Assembly (NCBI GenBank): GCA_027625915.1
Contig: JANTQA010000023.1
Coordinates: forward strand, 1,984,001-2,048,000
Direction: 5' to 3'
Length of the DNA stretch: 64,000 bases
DNA from: Anaeramoeba flamelloides
Taxonomy: Eukaryota; Metamonada; Anaeramoebidae
Of the stretch, positions 1 to 13,752 are shown one piece after another. The number at the start of each line of letters is the position of its first letter. Position 1 is the first letter of the stretch. A model generated the notes under the pieces. That model was not told where the DNA came from. It saw only the letters and a program-made list of their open reading frames with translations, and made no database searches. Position numbers and translations under genes: made by a program.

Positions 1-2178
1 TGCGATGTTTTTGTTTTTTATTTTTTGTTTTATCTTTTTAGCTTTTTTTTTTTTCATACACAATTATTTTCTCTTAAAAAAATAATTTTGAAGATAAACA
101 AGACAATTTCTTTCTGGGCAAAACCCCTACCCATTCAAAAATACGATACAGGGTTTTATTTTCTTCATTTTGAAAGAAACCATTTGGTTTTTTTTTGAAA
201 AAACGGAACATTTTCTCGATGTCAAACTGTATGAGTTCAAGATGATTTTGTCGGTTATTTTCGCATACTTGAGATTTTTTTACAACAAGTACCTTCTTTT
301 TCGAATTCTTTTACTGGTTTTTAAAATTTAAAAGAGGGAAAAAGTGGAAATATTTTTCTTTTTTTGAAGTCTATTTAAGTAGAATTACCCCATATTCTTA
401 GAACTGTTTATCTAAACAAGAAACAAGTTCATTCAAATAAAACACAATCACCTATTGTAATTTATTTCTACAAGTCAACAATAACCCATGTTTTAAAAGA
501 TTTTCAATTTGGGGTATAATAACATTGTTTTTTTTTTAGAGTCTCATTTTTTTCTTTTGGCGATCAGATCCACTTGAAGAACACTCTTCTTCACACTACA
601 CCTCTCTTTCAACAAAGTTGTCTCGAATAAAAAATTTTTTTTTCTTTTGTTTCAAAACATAAAAACAGGAGAGAAACTTTGCTCCATGAATCGTTTTCTC
701 TTGCTTATCAGTTTTTCACCATAGATTTGGATAACCAAATAAACAAAAAAAATTAAATCCAGAATAAAATCTTAAAAGTACCTCTAAAATTCTCAACCCT
801 CCTTGCTAATAGCGTTTGGAAAAATAAATAAACTACATAACCCAGAAAATTTTTTTCAAAAAAAATCGCTAAATTTTATATTGTTAAAATATTCTCAGAT
901 TTTAAACATTTTTATAAATAACAATTTTGAAAAAGGATTACTCCTTTATTAGACATTAGTGGGAATTACAAAATGTAAAAAAGAAAATTTTTAGTAATAT
1001 TTTTTTCATTTTTCATTGGAAAATTTTTGTATTTTTTATTTGACTGAGTGGAGAGATTATTTTCATATATTTTTGTAATAGTCTAAAAAAAATCATATTT
1101 TTCAATTTTAAAATAGAATAAAATATTTCAATCAAAAGAAATCCCTAAATTAAATTGAAAAAACTGATTTTTTTCTGTTTTTGTAATTTTTTTGATCATT
1201 TTATTTTTTTTTCCAAGTTTGAGTTTTTTATCCATATCCCCCATTGTTTTTTTTTAGTAAATTGTTGTAAAATTTATTATTTTTTCTTGCTTAATCTAAA
1301 ATCTAACTTTTATTAGTTGTAACTTATTTCAATAAAAAAATATACCCTTAAAATAAGTGTGTTTTTTTCCAATATCGATAATTTTGAAAAAGTAGTATTT
1401 GAATCTTAATCAGTTTAATAGCTATCTTTTCATAATTACATGGAATTATGATAACTTTGAAAAGATGTTTTATAAGAGATATATAACTGGACTCCAAGCT
1501 GTATTTTTGGATAACTTTAATTTTCAGTATTTATTTTTTCCTTTATTCCACCCAAATAAAAATAAAAACAAAAACTGTTTTAATTTAAGAAATATCCCAT
1601 TTTTATTTTATATAGTGAACTAAAATTCAGTATAGCCAATAAAAATTGTTTAAAAGTTTTTGAATGAGATAACCGACAAAATATTGCAATTTATATTTTT
1701 TTTTGGTTTTTGAAAAAAAATAATTTATTAGCCATTCAGTAGTACAATAATATTTTTCAAAATTCGAGAAAAAACACCACATAATTAAAATAAATTTTGT
1801 TTATCTCTTGCTTCGTTGGCTTTTCTTTTCATCTGAAAATATATTTATGTAATCTCACTAAAAACTATTTTTTTTTTATTTTTTTTTTTTTGAGAACAAA
1901 AAAAAAATATCAAATAAAACGTTGTAAATGTTAAAGCAGAAAAACATTAATTTACACTCAAGAAAAGATAAACCACTAAATTTTTTTTCATAAAAAAAAA
2001 TTCAACAGCAAAAATCTTTAATTTTTTTCTTCAAGGGATGTGGTTACAAATATTATACAAAAAAATATAAAGTATTATCTCTATATGTTCAAAATTTAAA
2101 CATAAGGAACAAACTTTATTTGAGTTTTTATTTATTGTATTGTAATATCTATTTAAACAGTTGATAAATGTGCATAAA

Positions 2179-2370
2179 GTCAGTTCCACTTTTAAGGTAC
2201 AAACTTTCAACGAAATTTTAGACACAAAAAAATCTCAAATTATAGCACAAAATTTGGAATTTTTTTTTTTACAATTTTTTTTACTAGAATAGGAATTTGT
2301 GCCTTAATTTGAGATTTTTTATTGTGTCATAAATTTCATTCAAGTTTGTGATTTAAAATGGAACTGACCG
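2179..2370. mobile_element. Foldback MITE, family 1 copy a (Tc1/mariner-like)
   Basis: The two halves are inverted copies of each other. The left end reads CAGTTCCACTTTTAAG and continues into a conserved arm of about 75 bp (ACAAACTTTCAACGAAATT, then AATCTCAAATTA); the right end is its reverse complement and finishes GGAACTGAC. It has no coding capacity. The other copies show the arm extends outward to TACAG next to TA, as in Tc1/mariner ends. Superfamily placement is inferred from ends only. Confidence 0.85.
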
Positions 2371-2828
2371 TAATTTTAGAATTTTAGACTTGAAGGATAA
2401 CTTAAATATCTTTTATTAATAAATATTCTTTAATTTTTAATTATTGTGAAATATTTTTGGACCTTTCAACTTGTTAGAATTAAACAACTCATTGTAATTA
2501 TGATTATATTTTTTATTTAATATTTTCAAATTCTTTGAATTACAATTGATATTCTATTTAAAATTCTTTGATTAAATATTATTATTTTGTCTTGATAAGG
2601 CAAGTAAATTTTTTAAATTAATTGTTAAATTTAAATTTCTTTTTATTAATAGAAATTAACAAAATTTTGAATTTAAATTCTGTTTTAGAGATAAGAAATG
2701 GTGTATTTAGGTTTATTTTATAAAGTTCAGTAATATATGTTTTAATACAGGAATTTAACTAATTAAGGGTTTTTATTTTATCGTTAATACTTCTAAATCA
2801 TGTTTTAATTGGTAAATTTAAAATATTT

Positions 2829-3029
2829 ATACAATCAATTCCAAATTTATCATATGAATTTTTAACCAAATTTAAGGAACAAAAAAAATCTCACATTAAA
2901 GCAGACAATTAGAGAATATTTTTTTCACAAATTATTTTACTTGAATCTGAATTTTGTGTCTTAATTTGAGATTTTTTTTTTTTTGCTTAAATTTTCATTG
3001 AAGTTTGTGTCTTAAAAGTTGAAACTGCT
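2829..3029. mobile_element. Foldback MITE, family 1 copy b (diverged)
   Basis: The left end TACAATCAATTCCAAATTTA is a mutated form of the family 1 end; the right half keeps AATTTGAGATTTTTT and the AAGTTTGTGTCTTAAAAG arm before ending GAAACTG. It is more diverged than copy a and so probably older. Confidence 0.75.
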
Positions 3030-3591
3030 TTATTGTCAATTTTTCAAATTAATTGTTAGTAAATTTTTATTACATAATTTTTTAGAATTGTTATACGTTT
3101 CTTCTACCTTATTCAGATTATATACTAAATGTGAATTTTTATCTAAATAAATACCCAAATATTTAATTTTTTGTAAATCTTTTGATATTTCTATTTTTTC
3201 CTTATTAAGATATAATCTGAATTGGATAATTATTTAATATATTGTGATAATTTTTTTGGTATATTTGATTTATATTTCCACTTATTACAAAAATTAAATC
3301 AGCTGCAAAAATTTAACAATGATTTATCACAAGTATTATTTTTCATAAATGAAAATGTGAAATAAGAGCAAATATGATATTTTATAAGGGGTATCATTGG
3401 AATATACTGAATCCCTTCAACTTGATAATATTTTAATTAAATTTCTGATAATTTTATTTAAAATGAAATTTTTTATTGCTCTTCTACTAATTTTTTTAAA
3501 ATTATTTTAATCAAAAAAAAAATTGCTATATGAATTTTTATAATCGAGAATATCTCAAAAGAGATATATTTCTTGATACTGTATATAATTT

Positions 3592-3786
3592 TACAGCCAC
3601 TTTCACTTTTAGGTACAAACTTACAACGGAAGGTAAATACAAAAAAATCCAAAATAAGGTACAAAATTAGGATTCTAGTAAAATACTATATGACTTTTAA
3701 AATTCTAAATAATATATCTTAATTTGAGATTTTTTTGTAACTTAAATTTTGTTGAAAGTTTGTTTCTCAAAAGCGGAACTGATTGT
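3592..3786. mobile_element. Foldback MITE, family 1 copy c
   Basis: It begins TTACAGCCACTTTCAC and ends AAGCGGAACTGATTG, with the same inverted arms as copies a and b and a short AT spacer. The end abuts TA, consistent with a TA target. Confidence 0.8.
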
Positions 3787-5727
3787 TTTATGAATCACTA
3801 TTTGTAAGAAATTTTTTTCTTCTATTAATTAAAATTAATTTTCTCTTCCAATGTATTTATGAATGTAATAATTTATAGATCCACTTTTTACCGAAATTGT
3901 GGATAATTATAAAAAATTTTTAATTAATTCTCATCACCAAATTGCCATGAATTGTTTGAAAAAGCGATTTTAAATAAATAAATATTTTTTAAGAAGACAG
4001 ACTATAAGTTTATTGAAAACAGCATTTAATCATTTTGTGGATTTTTTGAGAAATTTTTGATTAAAATTTTATAAAAAATCAAAAAATAAAAAAAAATAAA
4101 ATTACTCTGAATTAGAAATTTTATTAGAATTTGAAAACCCTAAAAAATTCTTTTTTATCAAATTGATTGAGATTTGATTTATTTAAGTTATATTTTTTTT
4201 TTCATATAATTCTCGTCAACTATAACAGGCGAATTTTTCAGGTGTTTTTGTTAATTTGGTTAATAATGAAATGCAGAATTCTGTGAGAAAAAACAAACCT
4301 TATCCCAACTACAAAAAGTATTTTTTTAATAGAGAATAAACTTAGTTTACTTCTGGTTCCAATGTGGCATCTAATTGGATATCCAATAGTAAACCAATAA
4401 AAATAAATATAGTTTTTTAAAAAGCAAATTTTAGATTAGGAATATTTTTTCTAAATTTTTTTAATTTTCTCAATTTTTGTAAATTACCTAAAGTTAAAAA
4501 ATTTTGTGAAATCTTTTGCACTTTTTTTGAAGAATATTTTCTTAATTTAATTGGTCAACGATCATAATTTCTTTTTCATGAAACAACTTTAAGGTGTTGG
4601 TATCATATTTACTTTTGGTTTATTTTCGATTTCTATGATTTTTTAATTTTTATCTTTGTCTATTGATAATTGATTTATTAATGAGAAAAACTTATTAATT
4701 CCACTTCCATATATATCTTTAACAGATAGAGATTTCAAAGAAGTCGGTTGTAATTTGTGATATCTATTTGAAAAAGGAAATTGAAAATGAAGTGTATATT
4801 TTTTCCTCATTTATTATTCAAAGATCCTGTTATAAAAAAAAGAATAGACCAATTTTAATTTTCAACAAATTAAAAAAGTCTGTCAAGTGTTTAATCTTAT
4901 TGATATGGTTATTTTAACCCGAGCACATTTTGAAGTAGATTTTTATTTTTTTCTTGGAATTGGCCTTTTGATTTTGTTTATATGATGCCTTTGCAATTTC
5001 AAAACGTGTTTATTTTTTTATCCGATTCTAGTTTTTTTTCAGAACTGTATTTCAAAAAGAAATAAGAATCAAGAAACCTGAAAAACTCAATTTCTTTGAC
5101 AATTCAAAAGAGTATTTATTTTTAAGAAATCAAAAATTTTTTCTCAAAAATTTTATTGAGGTGTTGCTCAACAACCTTGAACATTTTTTACTTTTCGGCC
5201 TTGGATTTAATAAAACGAGAAAGAATTGTTTTCATCATTTCAATTGAACTTTTGATTTCTTTGATTTAAAGTTGTTAAGTTCACTTTTTTTAAAAACTTT
5301 TATGATCATTTATTTATGGCTTTTGATAAATGATTCTTTTATTTTTTTTTTCTTTTCAAATTTTAATTTTAAAAATTTTTATCAAACAATTTCAGTCTTA
5401 AAAACAAAATAAAAGGAAGATTCAAAGAAAATTATGGCTAGAATTCTTAATATTTCTAAGATTATTTTCTTAATTAATCTTAAAATTACAAAATATCATT
5501 TTCAAGGATTGGTTTCCAACTTTTTCCCTTGTTTGAAAAGAAACCAATTGTATTTTTCTTTGACAGCAAAAATAACAGACACCAAAAACACCATTCACCA
5601 ATTTTTTTCTTGTGCTGACCAAACTTATTACACCTAATTTAGAGTAAATAACACTAATTTATTGTTTTTCAGGTTTTTCCTGTTCTCCGATAATCATTTT
5701 TTTTTGGATTAATCAAAATAATTACAA

Positions 5728-8700
5728 ATGTCAAAGGGATTTATCTTTTCAACAAAGTCATCAAAATATTTTGCCGATTTGATGCTCGAAAAACTTAAAG
5801 GGGAATTTGGATCAGGATCTCTTGAAAGAAGTGTAATTATATCCCCAAAGAAATTAATTTCCTGTTTTTTTTTAAAAAACTTTTTTTATTTCTTTTTTTT
5901 TTTCTTTCCATTCTTAAACTTCAACCGATTTAGGAAACACTTGACGGTATGCAATACCACCGTGTAGTTTTTAATAAATCACCCATTCTTGGAAACACGA
6001 TTGTCTTTGTGGCGTCCACAGCAGATGATAAGGATTTCTTAGAGCTTTTACGTGTAGGGATGGCGATCTCAAACTTTGGTGCAAAAAAATGTATCTTTGT
6101 CATACCTTTCTTTGGATACAGCACAATGGAAAGGGCAGTTAAATATGGAGAAATTGTTACTGCTAAAGTGTGTTTAGTCTCCTTCTGCTCTCCTTTGTTT
6201 TTTTTTTTTTTAACTCTTAAACACTTCAATTCGTTTTACTTGTATCCACTCTTTTGAATTTCGTTTTTTAACAAAAGTGTAATTGCCGATTATTAAGCTC
6301 AATTCCAAACAACACAACTGGAAATTTATTTTTGATGCTTGATCTTCATGCACCTTCAATTTGCCACTATTTTGAGGTATCTTTTTTTCCATTATTTTTT
6401 TTTTTTCTCCTTTTTTATCACAACATCAAAATACACACTACAGAAGAAAACAATAAAACCGAGCCAAGTAAATACCAATCGAAGCGTGTTTATAATAATC
6501 ATAGTATTGTCCTATTTGATGCTAGAGACTGCCTATTGCTACTGTTTTTTTCAAATGAATGTGTTCTTTCTTATTTTCAGTTGGAAAATGAAGAGAGAAT
6601 TCTCAAAAACATTTTTTTTTTTTGAGATTAGATTCTTTTATCGAATTTTATGAAGAAAAATGTTTGGGAAATGGTAATTTGGATTCTTAAAAACTTTATT
6701 CAAATAAAAATACCAACTTTAAGAAAATGATCAGAATAAAATTATATTTCACTTGTGATTCCATAAATCACAGAAACCACATAAATCACAGAAACTAACA
6801 TATTATATATATCTCAAAAGATCAAGTTTGAAAACAATTAATTTCATTTCTACTGTAAAGCAATAAAAAAACCATTTTAATCTCACCAAAACCACAACAA
6901 ATGTAAAATGTAATCTTTAAATCCATAAGTTTGATCAGTACAACTGGTTCAAAATGTCAAAAAAAAAAAAAAACCGAAAAAAATCAATAAAAGTTTAAAA
7001 AATTAATTTTCAACAAAGTAAATATTGATAAAAAAAATTTTTTTATCATACTTTAGTTTGGGTCTCATTTATTTTTCTATCTTTGGTGAAATCAATAAAT
7101 AAATTAATATTTTTATTTATTTAAAAAAAAATAAATAAATGGATATTTGTTTTTTTTTGAATATTCCCTTACAGAATTTCATATTAAAAGATCATAAGTG
7201 AAGAGAGAAATAAAATAAAAGTCAAAAGTGGAAATGGGTAGAGAGTGATAAACTAAATAAAAATGGGTTTTTATATTTTTGTTTTTATTCATTTAATGAT
7301 CTGTAAAGCAGTGTTTATGTAACCAAATTTTTTGTTGATAATGTCTTTAACAAACAATGTAAATTTATGTCATACCAGTGCCATGGTAACAAAAAAAAAA
7401 AGGGATGCTTTTTGTAGGTCTGTTTCTCTGGGTGTTAACAAAGAACTTTTGTGTCTTGCATATAAAAAGTTGTAAATATATTTCAATTGGGCTTATTCTG
7501 GAATTATTCAATTATCCATTCTTCTGATCCTGACTTGATTTTTCAAAAATGTTTTGTTATAGGAATTTTTTGTTGTTGTTTCTGGGTTTTTTTTGTCATT
7601 TATAAATTTGAAAAAATTGGGAATTTATTTTATTTTGAGAAGCAAGTGTGACATTGACTCGGAATATCCTAAAACCTGAAATTCCTTTATAAAAATTTAC
7701 ACTTAAAATAATAGATTATACTAAACCCCATTTAAATAATTTGGATACACCCAAAATCAAAAATAGGCAAAAAAAACTCCGGATTTATTGTATTTTTCCA
7801 AACTTAATATATAAAATCACATTTAAGTTATCTAGTATTAATGTTTTTATAACGAATCATTTTTATCCAAATAAAAAAAAAATTATATCAAACGAAAAAA
7901 TCAAAAATGAAGTGTGTCCAAAATGATGAAACGAGCTGAACAAACATTGTATTAGTAAATTTGATGAAATTCCATAAACAATTATTGATCTTTCGAATGA
8001 TTAGATACCATCAACTAATTATATACCATTTTTCAATTTATCAGAACTCAGCTTTAGTCTTCCATTAACCATTGAAAAAAATTCCACAATCAAATAAAAT
8101 AGATTTCCTTACTGGAAAAAAGGAAATGAAATGCAAACAAAACAAAAAAGACAAAATATGAAATAGTTTGTAAAACCAAAAATCTTTCCAAATTGAAAGT
8201 AATATGTAGTATTTTTATTCTTTCAACTTTTTTAACTGTGCCAAAATTTTTTGAATTTAGTTTATTTTAATAAAGAGTTGTAAATATTTAGTATGAAATA
8301 GATCAAATTTAGCAAAATTCAATATTCCTTGATTTAATCGAAAGTTTGTGAAAGCTTTTAAAAATTGACTCAAAAATAGAATTTTAAAAATATATCAATA
8401 CTCAAAATCATGTGTATCTTTTATTTATGTTTACTTTTTTTTCAATACAAGCCAATTTAAAAATTTAATCAAATTATAAATTATCAATTCTCAATTCTCA
8501 ATTATCAATTATTAATTATTTTAAAAGGGACCATGTGTCCGTGAAGAGCTCCATGCAAAACAAGTCTTATTAAAAGGAATTATCTCTTTAAATTTAGATA
8601 AAGAATTGATAATGTTTGGATCGGCAGATTTAGGAAGAACAAGATGGGTTTCGAGTTATGCAAAATATTTTAATACCACAATTGCGTTAATCCGAAAGAC

Positions 8701-9049
8701 AAGAAATATGGAAGAAACCCAAATACATGAAGTAATCGGGGATGTTAAGGGTAAGCATGTCGTAATATATGACGATATGACTCGTTCTGGAAAATCTTTA
8801 GTCAATGCATGCAATGTTTATTTAAAATATGGAGCTATATCTGTTTATGCAGTATTGTCACATCTTGCTTTAAATAATGAGCACGCTGCAGAAACTTTGA
8901 TCAATTCCAAAATTAAAAAAATAATTTCAACTAATTCTCATCAAATGTCTCAACATCAAATAATACAAAAATCTGAGAAATTTCAGATACTAGATGTTAG
9001 CTCAGTTTTTGCTGAGAAAATCCGTACATGGAAAATTTCTCTAAAATAA
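5728..9049 (+). CDS. PRS: Ribose-phosphate pyrophosphokinase (PRPP synthetase), 4 exons
   Basis: This enzyme transfers pyrophosphate from ATP to ribose 5-phosphate, giving PRPP for nucleotide, histidine and tryptophan synthesis in the cytosol. Proposed exons are 5728-5832, 5934-6167, 6278-6376 and 8528-9049; all introns are phase 0 and the product is 319 aa, the normal family length. Visible marks are FGYSTMERAVKYGEIVTAK in exon 2, the DLHA catalytic histidine segment and HYFEG in exons 3-4, the flexible-loop KTR followed by EVIGDVKGK, and the PRPP-binding loop VVIYDDMTRSGKS in exon 4. The DDMTRSG loop replaces the commoner DDxxDTGGT form. The HYFEG and REELHA segments point to a divergent, non-mammalian PRS clade. 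Introns are 101, 110 and 2151 bp; the last is far longer than any other here and carries repeats. The start is the ATG that opens the N-terminal exon. Function is near certain; exact splice sites are inferred from frame and homology. Confidence 0.92.
7740..7923. mobile_element. Short TIR element (MITE) inside PRS intron 3
   Basis: Left end TTTGGATACACCC and right end (reverse complement) TTTGGACACACTT form an imperfect inverted repeat of about 13 bp around 184 bp. A 61-codon open frame inside is not protein-like. A solitary end of the same type (TTTGGACATACCC on the minus strand) lies near 16195. The TTTGGACAC-type end suggests a Tc1/mariner relation, by inference only. Confidence 0.6.
7931..8262 (+). 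repeat. Dispersed repeat R, copy 1 (in PRS intron 3)
   Basis: It shares ordered blocks with 11291-11625: a TAGATACCAT...ACTAATT block, a CAACTTTAACCTAATATCAA-like block, the block AAATGAAATGCAAACAAAA, and a terminal AAAATTTTGAATTTTAG-like block. The order is conserved with many substitutions, so this is an old family. No clear terminal inverted repeats were seen. Confidence 0.6.
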
Positions 9050-12000
9050 AATAAATTGAAAATAAATGAATTTTAAATAATATTTCAGTTAACAATTCCC
9101 AAAAAAAAAAAAAAAAAAAAAATTCACTTTTTTTGTTTATTTGTTTGCTGTAAAAGTTAAATTTGCATTTAAAAAAAAAAAAAATTAATTTAAATTCTGA
9201 TCGATTTCTCAATAAAAATCATCCTTTATTTGAAACAATGATATTTGATAAATCTCTTTTTTTTTATTATTATTTTTGTTTTTTATCTGTTAATACAAGA
9301 TTTATAGAAACCAAATATCTTTTATAATTTTCTCTCTCAGTAAATCTCTTTAAAAATCAAAACATAAACAAAGCCTAATATTAAATAATTTTCACTCAAC
9401 AATACAGAAATTTTAAAAAAGTGATTACTTTTTTTTTTATGAAATTGTTATAATCAAAGCTTTTTTTCAAAGTTTTATGATTTAAAAAAGTAAGGTTCTT
9501 TTTTTTTTTTAAATAGATCTAATGAAAACTTTTTGAAAAGCAAAGTTTTAATAAAGTTAGTATATGTTTTTGAAAAAAGGTTTTTTTCTTGAGACTCAAA
9601 ACTCTTCACTACTTTTAAAGGTTGATCCCTAACTTTATTAAAATAGAAAATTTTTAAAAAGTTTTAATTCTGAAAAATTTTTTACTTTTTTGTATAAAGA
9701 AAACTTCAAAAAAAGTTTTAATTTTCAAAGTGTTTACAATTTTTAAAAATAGAAAACTTTCAAAAAAGTTTAAAAAAAGTCCGCACCTTTTTTTAAATAA
9801 CAATCCAGATAAATTTCTCATTATATTTATTCTTCATAAATAATAATTTTGAAATAGATAATTGATTGAAGATTTTTTCTAAAAAAATAATACTATAAAA
9901 ACATATTTTTTAATATAATTGTTGTTTTCCCAAGTTTTGTTTTTCTAAGAAAGAATTATTATCGAAATTATGACTAGGTATTTAGAAAGTTATCTAAAAG
10001 TTACTTTCTCTTATGATGGTAAGAAGCTAGATCCTTTTTGAAATTTTTAACACCAATTTTTTTTGACCATTTTTGTAAGAAGGTAGCTAAATGCAAATTG
10101 TTCATATTTACACAAAGATGGCAATAAACAATAAATCCATAATTCTATAGCATTGTGTCTGATAAGGAAAAAATTATCTTTTTTGATAAGGATTTTTTTA
10201 ATTGTTATTTTTTTTATGAAATATATTAAAAATTTGAAAAATAAAAATTAAAGATCTCAGTTTCGCTTATTCTTGTTTTAGGAAATTTCAATCAAATAGT
10301 TTAAGTGCTCAAACTAAAGAGCAACATGTCTTCAAAGAGACAAAGACTTAACAGTGCAAAAAAAAAAAAAAAACAATCAAGAAATAAATTTAATTCATAC
10401 ATGATATGATATGTACAAAATAATACAGTTTTTTTTTCAATGTTAAATAATTTTTTATCATATTTAAACCAAGATTTTAAAAAATTTTCTTGTACTATTT
10501 GAAAAATTAATTTTTTTCTTTTTGTTTTGAATTATAAAAAAACTTTTGGAAGATAAAAATATCATTATCCTTTTTTAAAATAATAAAATTGCCCTTTTTA
10601 TTAGAATTTATCGTTTTACCTTAAAAACAACAATTCATGTTAAAATTTGGAGTAAATAAAATTTATTACAAGAATATATCAAATTCAAAATTTACGTCCT
10701 CACTTAAAATGGTCAAATGTATTCTGTATAAAAATCATAAATTCCAGTTTATGAAACTAAAAAAAGGAAAATTGATTTTTATTTATTTATTCATCTACTT
10801 TAATGTTTGGATACTGAAACCGCTAAAAACGAATATTTAATAAAAAAAAATTTATAAAAAATGTATTCATTAAAATATTTTAATAAATATTAAATTATTT
10901 GAAGAAATATTCAAAAACTCTTTTTTTTTTTTCAAATTTTATTTTTTAATGATTATAAATTTTATAAATAAATTTATGAATATTTGATTTTGTAATGAAT
11001 ACAATTAAAAATTGATTCTGTATAATTTTTTAAATTTTATTTAAATGTAAAAATTAAAAATTTCCAACTTTTTTATAAGAGTTATTATTTAAACCTCTAT
11101 TCAAAAAATTTAAAAAACCTAAATTCAATTTTTGAAAAAAAAAAACTTATTTAATCAATTCTAGAAGAAATATCAAATTAGAACCATTCACTGATTGAAA
11201 TGTAAATTGTTTATAAATTAGAATACTCATAAAACAAAAAATAAATAATTATCAATACTGTAAAATTATCATGGTTGTCTATTAAAATTTTTGGAGAAAA
11301 CAAAACAAAAAATTACATTGGTAATTTTTTTTAAAATCTTCAAGGAATATTGATCGATAAAATTTTTAGATACCATTGACTAATTTTATTTGCGTTATTC
11401 AATTTGGAAATACTCAACTTTAACCTAATATCAATCATTGTAAAAAAATTTTGATCGAATGAAAAAAGTTATGAACTTCAAAAAATGAAATGCAAACAAA
11501 AACTAAAAGATGAAAAAATGATTTTCAATTTTACCAAAAATCAAAATTATTTCAAATATGAAATTATATTATTGTGAGTGTTTCGACTGTTTTAAATAAG
11601 TGTAAAATTTTGAATTTTAGATTTGATGGGTAAAAAATCAAGAATACTTACTGAAAAACAACTTTATAATTCAAATATTAGGAACGTTTTGTTAAGTATT
11701 TTTATTTATTTATTTATCCTCTTAATTTTTTTATCAATTTAAGTGGTTAAATATCAATATAAATATTTAATATTTGTTAAGGATATCTGAATAATTGATT
11801 TTGTAAAAAATTTCTTCAGAATTAATTTTTTAAAACAATATTAATAATCTTAAAAAAATATTTTATCAAAAAAAAAAAAAATCCTTGATGTCTAAAAGTA
11901 TTAGAACTCTGGCTCAAGTTACTATTCAAGAAATTATAATTAAAGAAATAAGTATATTTTTCAAATTTTATGTCAATTGGTTTTATAAAATCAAATTATT

Positions 12001-13752
12001 CAAATCAATTTCTTCAACCAAATACTTTGAAATTTAAATAAATGTTAGAGTAGAATAAATCGGGGGGGAATATATTTTCATACCAACTAAAAAAAGGCAT
12101 ATCAAAATAATTAAGAAATTGATCCCCTAAAAATAGATAAATAATCATTAAATTTATTGTTCTTATTTGTTGAATATTTGATACGATTACTTATTCTTTA
12201 CTGGGCTTTATGACTAATTTTGAATGAAAAAACTTTTTTTCAAATTTTTTTGAGAAAAACAATTAATTCCAATTATCGAAAGAATTTCCAAAAATAAAAG
12301 TTAGTAATTCCAATTTTCGTTTAAATCAACTAAATCTGATTTAGTTCAAGAAATTTTCATAGTTTTAAAAGACCTCTTCTTGAGAAATATAGATTTATTA
12401 GATGTATTTGTTTGATTTGAAAAACTTTTAATTTTCCATCGATTCTTATTAAAAACCGAAATAAACTAAATTTCATAATAAATGGCCCACCTTACATTTG
12501 AATAATGAATTGCTTTTGTATCGTTTTGAAGTTTTTCCTCTCACAATGAAAAGTTTGTAAATAAATCATTTTTTCTCTTTTTTATTTTTTCAAAAGTGTT
12601 TTGTTAAAATGGAAAATGAAAATGAAAAATTTGAAAGAAGTAACATATGAATTAATGCAAAATTTGGTTTCAAATATGAAAAAGTGATTAGATTTAGTTA
12701 TTCAAATGGAAGGAGAATCGATAAATGGGGTTTTTTACTTATTTAAATTGTCTATTTTTCATGTAATGCTTCATTCAAAATAAATGTCCCAATTTTTTTT
12801 TAACAGTTTTTTTTATTTTTCTTTCTTTTATTTTTAGACAAAAAATAAATATCTCTTGAGTATAGTATTGAATATTAAAATCTAAATTTTTATATTATAA
12901 TAGATAACTTCAATTATGAAAAATATTTTTCTTTAAAATTTGATTTTTAATGGGCCAATTATTATGAAAGATAGTTTAATTCTGAATTTTTTTTCAAATT
13001 TTTTCTCAGATTTTTTTTTCGTTGATGTACACTTTTTCTAGTTGTTTTTTGATTTCAATCATTCAGTCCCTTTTCCTTTTATCTTTGGAACAAGTATTCT
13101 TTATTTTGGTTTTGTTTGATAAAAATATTGAAAATTGAATTTTGAAAGCAAATTTGTAAAAAAATGATTTGTAAAATAATAAATAGTAATGGGTTAAGAA
13201 ACCCATGGTAAATACCTTGTTTGGATTCATTATAGATTAAGAAAATGTAAGAAAAAAAAAATTTCGAAAATATGCTTTTGGTGAATTTTTTTTTTCATTC
13301 TTGATTTCAATAAATTTATTTGAAAAAGTGATCTTTCGTGTTTGGTCTTAAAAAGGAAAAAACTTGTTCGAAATAAACACTTTTTCATGTCTATTTTTTT
13401 TGGTTTACTCTTTGGTTCTTTGAACTCATTCGTCTGATCACATTTCTCGATTCAAAACACAAATTTAATAAAACCAAAAATTGAATCAAAAAAAAAATGT
13501 TCAAAAAATTGAAAAAATGCAAGATTCAATGATGATTTATTCTTATTCTTTTCACAAATAGAGTAGCGAATGGTATTTTGATTTGAAAGTTTCAATATCT
13601 TTGGTGGTACCCAAAAAATCATTTTTCAATAAGGTTCTCACAATTAAAATGTTTTCAAAATGGTAAAATGTACCTACGTTCTGAAAAACGAAAAGAAAAG
13701 AGAAGAAAGGAAAAGAAAAGAGATAAAAAAAAAAAAGAAAAAAATAATTGAT
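9050..13752. other. Gene-free region between PRS and ARPC3
   Basis: Downstream of the PRS stop this is almost pure A/T. The 9500-9790 part holds direct and inverted copies of an AAACTTTTTGAAAG-like motif, resembling the foldback at about 60.73-60.91 kb. Repeat R copy 2 sits at 11291-11625. Two short ATG-started stretches (10325, 12609) are not supportable as genes. Confidence 0.55.
11291..11625 (+). repeat. Dispersed repeat R, copy 2
   Basis: This is the counterpart of the copy in PRS intron 3, in the same orientation, with the shared blocks in the same order. A third, inverted and more diverged copy is at about 15785-15990. Confidence 0.6.

Larger units (their letters stand above)
1..5727. 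other. Gene-free AT-rich region
   Basis: No reading frame here is convincingly coding. It holds long A/T tracts and three foldback MITEs of one family (listed separately at about 2.2, 2.9 and 3.7 kb). A short open stretch at about 4225-4335 has somewhat protein-like codon use but no start, no splice partners and no recognisable product, so it is not called. Confidence 0.6.
6377..8527 (+). other. Oversized third intron of the PRPP synthetase gene
   Basis: The intron runs from donor GTATCT to acceptor TTAAAAG and separates HYFE from GPCVREELHA, which are adjacent in the family, so no exon is missing. It contains a 184-bp TIR element (7740-7923), a dispersed repeat copy (7931-8262), a run of short near-repeats of TCAATT just before the acceptor, and otherwise only AT-rich sequence. 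I saw no nested gene. Confidence 0.75.

Noticed and set aside
1399-1623. 74-codon frame
   Set aside because: Asn/Phe/Tyr-rich translation of A/T sequence with no independent support.
5434-5637. 67-codon frame 90 bp upstream of PRS
   Set aside because: No domain, A/T-driven composition and no splice signals; could at most be an upstream ORF.
7741-7926. 61-codon open frame
   Set aside because: It coincides with the MITE in PRS intron 3 and is not protein-like.
7922-8010. Possible C/D box snoRNA in PRS intron 3 (TGATGA and CTGA motifs)
   Set aside because: The CTGA lies only a few bases after the TGATGA and no D box follows at a normal distance.
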